Source: Acidobacteriota bacterium (GTDB taxonomy: Bacteria > Acidobacteriota > Terriglobia > UBA7540). Taken from it: a stretch of 21,724 nt of DNA. The stretch is from positions 1 through 21,724 of the forward strand of contig JAJYNF010000116.1 of NCBI GenBank assembly GCA_021786455.1. The letters run 5' to 3'. Positions within the stretch are counted from its first letter, which is position 1. The number at the start of each line of letters is the position of its first letter. Below the pieces are notes generated by a model that worked only from the letters and a program-made list of their open reading frames with translations, was not told where the DNA came from and searched no databases. The translations under genes were made by a program, and so were the position numbers. Below, in pieces: positions 8,028-13,848 of this stretch.

Positions 8028-8098
8028 ACCGGGTTCACCCCTTCGCTCCTTCCCGAGCATTCCATCAAACCGCCGGCGATTAGGTGCAGTTCCGTTGC

Positions 8099-8115
8099 GC
8101 CAGCCTGGCCTTTTT
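8099..8115 (+). terminator. small hairpin with T-run after truA
   Basis: GCCA (8099-8102) and TGGC (8106-8109) flank a 3 nt loop and are followed by C and five Ts (8111-8115), 72 nt past the truA stop. The stem is only 4 bp, so this would be a weak intrinsic terminator. Confidence 0.3.
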
Positions 8116-8148
8116 GCTGTTAAAATAACCGGTGGGAGATTTGACGGA

Positions 8149-8469
8149 ATGGAGCAAGCTTTGGCCGAAGCCGCGCTGACGATTAAAGAAAAGAAAGCCG
8201 GGCAGCGCGCCTGCGATGAGAAGGACGCGAAGGGGGAATTTTGCCTCGGCCATCTCAAACTATGGCCCCATAAGCGATGGCCGGCGCAATTGCTGGCGCA
8301 GGAACATGCGAGCACGGTCATTTATCGTTGCGAGCGGTGCCACGCTCTTTATCGCCCTGCCCCACGGGACCGTTCGAGTGCAGGTCTCAAATTCGATGAG
8401 CGCTCCGTAAATATTCTCGGTGATCCCGTAAACCATCAGGCGCGAGAGAATGGCGAGAAGACAGCTTGA
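8149..8469 (+). CDS. small CxxC protein of unknown function
   Basis: No family with a known role is recognised. The 106-residue product has a short helical N-terminus, then ACDEKDAKGEFCLGHLK (C22, C32, H35) and YRCERCHALY (C61-x2-C64). Together these could form one zinc site, with the second half resembling a rubredoxin-like knuckle. No signal peptide or membrane segment is visible. The ATG at 8149 has GGGAG 10 nt upstream; an alternative TTG at 8095 overlaps the terminator-like hairpin and is less likely. TAAAAT (8121-8126) could be its -10, with no good -35. The regular codon pattern and ordered Cys residues argue for a real gene; the last 25 residues look less constrained. Confidence 0.6.
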   Translation: MEQALAEAALTIKEKKAGQRACDEKDAKGEFCLGHLKLWPHKRWPAQLLAQEHASTVIYRCERCHALYRPAPRDRSSAGLKFDERSVNILGDPVNHQARENGEKTA

Positions 8470-8704
8470 TATCGCACCAAGGACTGCTGACAGACCCTCG
8501 AGTGGCCATAACGCTCGCGCTCAGCAGCCAAGCAACACGAAAGTTCGCCCAACACCGGTCACGTTGTTGCGGTAGAATTCCCTTGGAATCGTGCTGATCA
8601 GCCGAACGATGTCCGAGAGAGTGCCAGGTTTTAACAGGTGAGGAGAACAGGCGGCTGTTGGGCTCGGCGGATGGCTTCGAAAGCAAGAACAAAGGAGGTG
8701 TAGC

Positions 8705-9463
8705 ATGAGAGTTCGCAGGCTTGCGATGGTGTGCGCCGTCATTGCCGCAGGAGCAGTGGGACTTTACGCCAGGAAAAAGCCACATACGACTTGGCTCGAC
8801 ACCCCTTTCACTTCCTGGAAAAGGAACCAGGTAATCAAGCTATTCAATGACTCTCCGTGGGCACGATCCCGCGGCTATCGCGGCCAAACTACCGGGGAGC
8901 ACGGAAACTTCAATCCCGGCGTGACGGGAACATCGGGAAATGCCACCTTGGGAGTGAACACGGTTGACTACTCTTTTACCGCCAGGCTGTTTTCAGCCGA
9001 GCCTGTCCGCGAAGCTTACGTGCGGATGCTTCAAATTATGAATCACTACAACAGCCTCGCGCCGGCGCAAAAGCAAATCTTTGACTCGAAGGTGGATTGG
9101 CTTTTGCACGCGGACGTCAGCAAAGAGGTTGTGGTGGCGTTGTTTTACCATACCAATGATCCTCTGTCGGAGCGATCCATCAACCAGTGGTTTGCCACGC
9201 AGACCGCCGGTACGCTCAGGCAGAATGCCTATCTCTACACTTCCAGCGCGGGGCAAGTCCAACTCATCAAATACTTTCCCGCCCACGGCAGCGGCGGGTT
9301 GGGCGCGCGATTTATTTATCCCCGAATGATCAACGGCAAGCCCATTTTACAGGCAGGCGACCAAAGGATGCGCTTTCAGCTCTATGTGCCCCAAGTTGGC
9401 CAGACCATTTACCTGGACTTCCAACCCTCACAGATGATGTACAAAGGGCAGCTTTCGTATTAA
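8705..9463 (+). CDS. secreted protein of unknown function
   Basis: A 252-residue protein with an N-terminal signal peptide (MRVRR, then hydrophobic LAMVCAVIAAGAVGLYA). The mature part begins WLDTPFTSWKRNQVIKLFNDSPWARS, followed by a Gly/Asn/Thr-rich low-complexity stretch (about 58-82), then FTARLFSAEPVREAYVRMLQI and beta-rich sequence to the end. I associate the TSWKR...LFNDSPWA plus SAEPVREA arrangement with uncharacterised exported proteins common in Acidobacteriota, without a known activity; this is recall, not a search. Its ribosome binding site, AAAGGAGGTG at 8691-8700, is essentially the full anti-16S complement, suggesting high expression. The 235 bp upstream (8470-8704) shows no other convincing gene and no clear promoter. 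Confidence 0.8.
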   Translation: MRVRRLAMVCAVIAAGAVGLYARKKPHTTWLDTPFTSWKRNQVIKLFNDSPWARSRGYRGQTTGEHGNFNPGVTGTSGNATLGVNTVDYSFTARLFSAEPVREAYVRMLQIMNHYNSLAPAQKQIFDSKVDWLLHADVSKEVVVALFYHTNDPLSERSINQWFATQTAGTLRQNAYLYTSSAGQVQLIKYFPAHGSGGLGARFIYPRMINGKPILQAGDQRMRFQLYVPQVGQTIYLDFQPSQMMYKGQLSY

Positions 9464-9631
9464 AGCCGGGCCTTGCACGGCCTAGCCCAAGCGACCAACT
9501 GGTTTGCCGAGCCTACACCCGCGGCGAGCGTCAGCGCGTGGTGTACCTCACGACCTGGAGGCGATTGTCCTTGCTCGCGGCGAGGAACAGTAAATCATTG
9601 GGAGAATCGGCGCGGGCCGGCGCTGGGCAGC

Positions 9632-10255
9632 CTAATGCTTATGTGCGGAGTCCGATTTGGCGTGAGGTGCGGGAAGAAAGCTCACTTCCCACTCGAGCGC
9701 AAGCGACTCGGCCTGAGTGATTTGATCAGGACTCATGTGGCCTTCTAGCGAGCCGCGCTGCTGCGCGGCACCGGGGAATCCTCGCGCCGCCGCCACGCGG
9801 AACCACGTGTCCGCTTTAACGATATCCGCCGGAATGCCCGGCCGGCCCAGATAAATCATCCCCAGAGCAAAGCAAGCCTCCGGAAGGCCTTGGTGGGCAG
9901 CGAGCCTCACGTTCCACAGTCCTTTCGTCGGGTCGGCCGGAACGCCCCAGCCGTTCGCGTACATCATGCCGACCTGGAGCTCGCCACTGGCGTTGCCTCG
10001 GTCGGCGGCGGCCTTACTCAGCTTGAACGCGCGGGCGAAATCACGCGGCACGCCTCGGCCGAATTCGTACATCTGGCCGAGAAGAGCCTCGGCTCGAGCG
10101 TCGTCGCTTGCCGCCAGCGGCTTTAGTTCCTTGAGCGCGGACACGTAGTCCTGCTTGTCATAAGCCTTTTTGGCGGATGGCCAATCGGCTGAGCCAGAGG
10201 CAACCAGGATGAGGGAGATCCCCACGGCGCAAAATAAGCTTGGAGCGATTCGCAT
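9632..10255 (-). CDS. secreted Sel1-repeat (TPR-like) protein
   Basis: A 207-residue protein with signal peptide (MRIAPSLFCAVGISLILVASGSA) and about three Sel1-like repeats: ALLGQMYEFGRGVPRDFARA, LQVGMMYANGWGVPADPTKG and FALGMIYLGRPGIPADIVKA. Each has the LGxMYxxGxGVPxD core. Sel1 repeats form alpha-solenoids used as protein-protein adaptors in envelope or secretion pathways. The C-terminal MSPDQITQAESLALEWE is matched by MTPAQVAQGRALAAAW in the paralogue at 11526-12167. It follows the DsbA-like gene by 35 nt on the same strand with AAGGG about 10 nt before the ATG, so the two are probably co-transcribed. Partner and role are unknown. Confidence 0.85.
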   Translation of the reverse strand: MRIAPSLFCAVGISLILVASGSADWPSAKKAYDKQDYVSALKELKPLAASDDARAEALLGQMYEFGRGVPRDFARAFKLSKAAADRGNASGELQVGMMYANGWGVPADPTKGLWNVRLAAHQGLPEACFALGMIYLGRPGIPADIVKADTWFRVAAARGFPGAAQQRGSLEGHMSPDQITQAESLALEWEVSFLPAPHAKSDSAHKH

Positions 10256-10290
10256 TGAGTTTAGGCCCTTGGCAAACGGCCATCGGTGGT

Positions 10291-11379
10291 TCAGCGGGAA
10301 GCCACAGTGCGGTTTCGATTCTTCAGCGCAGCGAGCTCCGAATCAATGATTTGCTCAAATTGTTCTTCCGGCACCGCGCCGCTCAGAAACCGGCCATTGA
10401 TGAAGAACGTGGGCGTTCCCGTCACGCCGGCTCGCGTCCCGGCGGCCACATCTTGCTGAATGGCCGAAGCGTATTCGTTCGACTTGAGGCACGCAGTAAA
10501 CGATTTTTCATTCATGCCGAGCTTCGTCGCTGTTTTGATCAAATCAGCTTCAGTGAGCTCCGATTGGTCGGCGTACATGGCGTCGTGCATGGGCCAGAAC
10601 TTGCCTTGCGCCTCCGCGCAGCGGCCCGCCTCGGCAGCTTCCTCGGCGTAAGGATGGATCGTCGAAAGCGGGAAATCGCGGAAGGCCAGATTCACCTTGC
10701 CTTTGTACTTTTTCAACAGAGCCATTAGCGTCGGCTCCACGCGGCCGCAGAAGGGACACTGAAAATCTCCAAACTCGACGATGGTAATCGGCGCTTTGGG
10801 ATTTCCTTCGACGCGCGCCGGATCGTTCTCGCCCGTCTCGACCGTCGGCGGCTGGAGATAGACGATCACGTTCAACTTGGCGCGCAGCGCCTCCGCGTAT
10901 TTCTCGCGCGCCTGCTGGATTTCAGCGTTCTTGATGAGCCGCTTAATCTGCGGCTCGACCATCGTGAACGGAAGCGTGCTCTGGCCCTTGACGGCAAGAT
11001 AATAGCCTTTGGCTTCGGCGTCGGAAGGCTCAGGAACCTTTGAGTCCACTTCTTTCTGGTAAAGCTGCTCGACGGTCAAACCTTTCTTCTTGGCCTCAGC
11101 CTCGACCACTTTCTGGTTAATCAGGGCGTCCAGAGCCGCGCTCTCGATCTTGTACTCCTGCTGGTGAATCTGAAGCATCTGGGCCGCCGCCGGGCCGGCC
11201 AGATCGCTCCGGTAAATGGGCTGGCCTTCGACGATGGCAATGGGCTTTTCGGCCGCGCTCGCGAGCGCGGCGGCTTCGCCCGCGCCTCGCCCGCTGACGT
11301 TCGCTTGACCGAACCCCCATGCCGCACACGCGAACGCCACGCAGGCGCAAAACGTAGCCCTTGCGTATGGAGTTTTCAT
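10291..11379 (-). CDS. exported DsbA-like thioredoxin-fold protein with SurA-like N-terminal region
   Basis: A 362-residue probable periplasmic thiol-disulfide protein. After a signal peptide (about 1-25), residues 45-170 are helical and charged: PIAIVEGQPIYRSDL, then LDALINQKVVEAEAKKKGLTVEQL. This resembles the N-terminal domain of SurA/PrsA-type chaperones. A thioredoxin/DsbA_4-type domain follows (about 185-350), with active site C208-P-F-C211 in EFGDFQCPFCGRVEP, the insertion helices containing GRCAEAQGKFWPMHDAMY, and cis-proline in GVTGTPTFFINGR (P323). C254 and C297 could form a second disulfide. The CPFC dipeptide suggests oxidase or isomerase activity, but direction cannot be judged from sequence. 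A chaperone/thioredoxin combination suggests folding of exported proteins; the substrate is unknown. Probably co-transcribed with the Sel1 gene downstream. Confidence 0.85.
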   Translation of the reverse strand: MKTPYARATFCACVAFACAAWGFGQANVSGRGAGEAAALASAAEKPIAIVEGQPIYRSDLAGPAAAQMLQIHQQEYKIESAALDALINQKVVEAEAKKKGLTVEQLYQKEVDSKVPEPSDAEAKGYYLAVKGQSTLPFTMVEPQIKRLIKNAEIQQAREKYAEALRAKLNVIVYLQPPTVETGENDPARVEGNPKAPITIVEFGDFQCPFCGRVEPTLMALLKKYKGKVNLAFRDFPLSTIHPYAEEAAEAGRCAEAQGKFWPMHDAMYADQSELTEADLIKTATKLGMNEKSFTACLKSNEYASAIQQDVAAGTRAGVTGTPTFFINGRFLSGAVPEEQFEQIIDSELAALKNRNRTVASR

Positions 11380-11445
11380 TTTTTCAGTTTATCCCCATTG
11401 GCACGTCCGTGCCGACAAAATCTTTAGCCTGGAGCATTTGTAGAT

Positions 11446-11512
11446 TGTAGCGCCGCCCTGTGAGCGGCACCTTGGGCACAAGAAGAATCGGCGCTCATAG
11501 ACCGCCGCTACA
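11446..11512. repeat. REP-like palindromic element, 67 bp
   Basis: The left arm (11446-11468, starting TGTAGCGCCGCCC) and the reverse complement of the right arm (11491-11512, TGTAGCGGCGGTC) match at about 18 of 22 positions, sharing TGTAGCG and TGAGCG blocks. The 22 nt between the arms would form the loop. It lies intergenically between the DsbA-like gene and the second Sel1 gene. Short imperfect palindromes of this build are typical of REP/MITE-type elements; only one copy is present here, so dispersal is inferred. Confidence 0.65.
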
Positions 11513-11525
11513 GCGAAACGACCAA

Positions 11526-12167
11526 TCACTTCTGTCGTCCGGTGGGTTTAGAGCTAGAATCCGGCTTCGTTCCCGGCTTCAGTCCGTGCTTCGGCTTCCA
11601 CGCCGCCGCCAGCGCCCTGCCCTGGGCAACCTGGGCCGGGGTCATCTGTTGTTCTGCTTGCACGAGTTGCGCCTTGTAAAACGGAAGGTTATTCCGCGCG
11701 GCCAAACGCAGCCACATATCGGCCCTTACGGGATCGCGCGCAAGCGAGGTGCCGACACCCTGCACATAGCCCTCGCCGAGAAGCAACTGGGCGTCCTGGT
11801 TTCCCTGTTCAGCCGAAAGCCGCAATAGCTTCAAACCCTCCGGGATGTTCTCGTGGCGCAGTACGCTGGGAGCGCCGAGCATAAATTCAGCATCGGGGTT
11901 TCCCTGCGCGGCTGCCGCCTCAAGCCATTTGTGAGCTTCCGCGGGGTCCTTGAGAACTCCATAGCCCATCATGTACATCCTGGCAAGCAGGACCTGAGCC
12001 TTCGCGTCGCCCTGCTTCGCCAGAGGCTGAAGCTCCTTAAGCGCGGTAGCGAAATTTCTGTGGTTAAAAGCGCGCTCGGCGGAGGCGAAGCTCGTTGCCA
12101 GCGAAACTTGAGCGCAAAGAAGTATTATGAAGCCACAAAGGGACAAAGATCGAACCCACGAACGCAT
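11526..12167 (-). CDS. second secreted Sel1-repeat protein
   Basis: A 213-residue paralogue of the Sel1 protein at 9632-10255. It has a signal peptide (MRSWVRSLSLCGFIILLCAQVSLA), an N-terminal ERAFNHRNFATALKELQPLA helix pair, then Sel1 repeats including VLLARMYMMGYGVLKDPAEA and LLLGEGYVQGVGTSLARD. The C-terminal MTPAQVAQGRALAAAW motif is shared with its paralogue, followed by a Lys/Pro/Ser-rich tail. The frame is open to an ATG at 12203, but the ATG at 12167 has GGAGG 8 nt upstream, gives a cleaner signal peptide, and leaves a normal leader after the -10 at 12212-12217. Function unknown; probably an envelope adaptor. Confidence 0.85.
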   Translation of the reverse strand: MRSWVRSLSLCGFIILLCAQVSLATSFASAERAFNHRNFATALKELQPLAKQGDAKAQVLLARMYMMGYGVLKDPAEAHKWLEAAAAQGNPDAEFMLGAPSVLRHENIPEGLKLLRLSAEQGNQDAQLLLGEGYVQGVGTSLARDPVRADMWLRLAARNNLPFYKAQLVQAEQQMTPAQVAQGRALAAAWKPKHGLKPGTKPDSSSKPTGRQK

Positions 12168-12211
12168 CCTGCCTGCCTCCGTTCCAATACCCTTCTGCCT
12201 CATAGGGCTTA

Positions 12212-12217
12212 ATTATA
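12212..12217 (-). promoter_or_regulatory. perfect -10 box ahead of the second Sel1 gene
   Basis: Read on the minus strand this is TATAAT, with no good -35 at 16-18 bp. Transcription would start near 12205, leaving about 38 nt before the ATG at 12167 and its ribosome binding site. An ATG at 12203 would instead be nearly leaderless. Confidence 0.4.
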
Positions 12218-12298
12218 GCGCACTTGGAGACGCTCGGAAGCGAAGCCTGGCCTCAAACCGCGGGGGCTTGAGGCCTGACTTGCTCGTGGAGCCGGTTG

Positions 12299-13072
12299 CT
12301 AGTTAAGGGTGTTGAAGCTGAATACCTTGTTTTGTTCAACCGTGAGATTCACCGGGCCGACGCAGGTCAACGATTCGCTGATGCCCGAGTTCCCGAGAGA
12401 GGCCGTCCAGTTGGCCGCTACGCCGTAATCGCCAGATGAGAGATTCGAGGCGATCCAATCGAAGCTGTGGGCCGATACCGTGCTCTCGTCAAAGGTGATG
12501 TAGCAGCCTTGGGCGGTCACGGTCCCTCCCAATGAATTCGTCCCTACGGTCGTGCACGTGCTGCCCAGCACATCGAAAAGATTCGAGCTGATCTCGACAA
12601 ACCGCGCAGCGTAAGTGACATCAAAGTTCGGGGTGACGGTCGGAGCAGCCTGGCCGGAGAGTGGATTAACATCAACGCTAAAGTCCACGCCGGCATACGC
12701 CGTGCTGGTTCCGACATCAATGGAGCTGTTCTTCTGGAGGCTTACGTCCGTCAAAAGGCCGATGACAGCCGACGGCCGAATGACGAACACATTGCCGGCG
12801 CCGCTACTGGTCTTGATTCCGGCATTGATGGTTCCGATGCACGTGTTGCCCGAGCTGGACGGGATGGGCGTGCATCCGTTGGCCGTGCAGTCTGTTCCCG
12901 ACGAACAGGTTGCCCCGCCGGTGATCGAGCCATTGCTTTTGCTAAGAACGCAATGCGTGTTGCCCGTGTCTCCGTAACTAAAGTTCCCGCTGCTCTGCGC
13001 CAACGCGATGCCCGCCAGCCAGAGCGTACACGAGATTGCCGTACAGATTACCACTCCTACGCGTGCTTTCAT
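12299..13072 (-). CDS. secreted cysteine-containing protein of unknown family
   Basis: Not recognised. The 257-residue product has a clear signal peptide ending ...AGIALA-Q (cleavage after residue 25). The mature part is rich in Ser, Thr, Gly and Asn and strongly beta-predicted, with eight cysteines: five before residue 80 (including the TCSSGTDCTANGC cluster) and three later (GSTC, AQGC, LTC). That pattern fits a disulfide-stabilised beta-sandwich secreted to the periplasm or outside, such as a pilin-, adhesin- or spore-coat-U-like fold, but no diagnostic motif is visible. AAAAGGAGAG lies 7 nt before the ATG. A strong promoter and long leader precede it (13073-13284), so it is likely well expressed and may be regulated post-transcriptionally. 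It faces away from the amidase operon. Confidence 0.75.
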   Translation of the reverse strand: MKARVGVVICTAISCTLWLAGIALAQSSGNFSYGDTGNTHCVLSKSNGSITGGATCSSGTDCTANGCTPIPSSSGNTCIGTINAGIKTSSGAGNVFVIRPSAVIGLLTDVSLQKNSSIDVGTSTAYAGVDFSVDVNPLSGQAAPTVTPNFDVTYAARFVEISSNLFDVLGSTCTTVGTNSLGGTVTAQGCYITFDESTVSAHSFDWIASNLSSGDYGVAANWTASLGNSGISESLTCVGPVNLTVEQNKVFSFNTLN

Positions 13073-13249
13073 GTTTGCGCTCTCCTTTTGATTTGAAATT
13101 AGCTTCAGTTTTTCTCACGCCTCCCTGCTTTTTCATCCCGCCGAGGCCCCCATCCGCAATAAGTATCCCTATCCTGAAGAGAGGTCCCTCACGTAGGATG
13201 GCATTCCCCCGAACCATCGCTCCTCAACGTGCGAAGGTGCGCTTTGGTA
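13073..13249 (-). promoter_or_regulatory. long, possibly structured 5' leader
   Basis: About 177 nt lie between the predicted transcription start near 13249 and the ATG at 13072, with no supported gene inside. On the minus strand the leader contains CACGT and ACGTG that could close an outer stem around an inner GATGG/CCATC stem, then an ATCCT/AGGAT pair, and near the gene a GCCTC/GAGGC pair, followed by an A-rich stretch and the ribosome binding site. I do not recognise a known riboswitch class. The pairings are short and were found by eye, so structure is inferred. Confidence 0.35.
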
Positions 13250-13255
13250 CTGCTC

Positions 13256-13284
13256 TTTATATTAGAACTAGTTAATGTTGTCAA
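13256..13284 (-). promoter_or_regulatory. strong sigma70-like promoter
   Basis: On the minus strand TTGACA (13284-13279) is followed after exactly 17 bp by TATAAA (13261-13256), which is 11 of 12 consensus bases at optimal spacing. The spacer is AT-rich. It points at the secreted-protein gene at 12299-13072. Confidence 0.75.
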
Positions 13285-13631
13285 GCTCCTTCTCTTTTAT
13301 TGCTTCCGTAGTACACAACCCTCCGAAATAACATCGCTTCCGCCGCGCATCGCGCCGTCGCTTTCTGTCTGCGATGCCGACAGAGGTCAAAAGCGAAGAA
13401 GGATGAAGCGAAAGCAGGCTTCTCCGTCCAACCACTGTATGTAATTGCTTCCCTGAGCATGGTTCAGAAGGATGAAGCGAATGTCGTTGGTCAGGTTGGG
13501 CTGATCGTGGGAATGGAAAATCGGCGATCGTTCGCCTAGCGCGACCGCCGGCCGCCACCGTCTTTGCCAACAACGCCTCTCGTGACCGCGAGCATGGATC
13601 GCGCATCCCCACAAGACGGTAGCCTCTGCCG
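13285..13631. other. gap without a supported gene
   Basis: Between two divergent promoters there are about 350 bp with open frames on both strands, but none shows family resemblance, a signal peptide or a good ribosome binding site. The notable content is a 16 bp direct repeat (13397-13412 and 13466-13481). The stretch may be regulatory or a decayed gene. Confidence 0.4.
13397..13481. repeat. pair of 16 bp direct repeats
   Basis: AGAAGGATGAAGCGAA occurs at 13397-13412 and again, identically, at 13466-13481, so the copies start 69 bp apart. No target-site-like or inverted structure flanks them. Confidence 0.6.
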
Positions 13632-13661
13632 TTGCAAGCCTCCGCAAGCATCGAATACAAT
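13632..13661 (+). promoter_or_regulatory. candidate promoter of the amidase operon
   Basis: TTGCAA (13632-13637), an 18 bp spacer and TACAAT (13656-13661) match the sigma70 consensus at 9 of 12 positions. Transcription would begin near 13668, about 50 nt before the amidase start. No other promoter was seen before amidase, GerMN, rph and rdgB. Confidence 0.45.
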
Positions 13662-13680
13662 GATTTTGGTGAGGAATTGA

Positions 13681-13848
13681 ATGGCCGGGCGCCGGATGCC
13701 CGGAACGTGGGGCTTGATTGTCCAAGGATTTCCAACGTCGCGCGTGGTCCCGCCACTGGTTGGTTCTTTTACTTTTCGGATGTGGTATCGGGTTTTTCTG
13801 GCCAAGCGGACGCGCGAGAAGTCAAAACCTCATCTTTTACCTGCCTAG
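13681..13848 (+). CDS. possible 55-codon ORF overlapping the amidase start
   Basis: An ATG at 13681 has GAGG six bases upstream, better placed than anything ahead of the amidase TTG, and opens a 55-codon frame ending at a TAG (13846-13848). It overlaps the first 131 nt of the amidase in another frame. Its product has no recognisable motif. It could be a translational-coupling or attenuating leader ORF, or the sign of a frameshift at the amidase N-terminus, or chance. Confidence 0.25.
   Translation: MAGRRMPGTWGLIVQGFPTSRVVPPLVGSFTFRMWYRVFLAKRTREKSKPHLLPA

Noticed and set aside
8521..8742. Minus-strand frame ending IPREFYRNNVTGVGRTFVLLGC
   Set aside because: The tail looks protein-like, but the frame starts inside the signal-peptide gene at 8705, has no ribosome binding site and no recognised family; at most a relic.
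9531..9640. Short minus-strand frame containing DSPNDLLFLAASKDNRLQ
   Set aside because: About 35 codons bounded by stops with no usable start; possibly a gene remnant but unsupported.
13397..13481. Possible CRISPR array from the repeated 16-mer
   Set aside because: Only two copies, no regular spacers and no cas genes in the window.
13268..13756. 162-residue minus-strand frame in the gap before the amidase
   Set aside because: It runs antisense through a strong promoter region and the amidase start, is basic and low-complexity, and has no motif.
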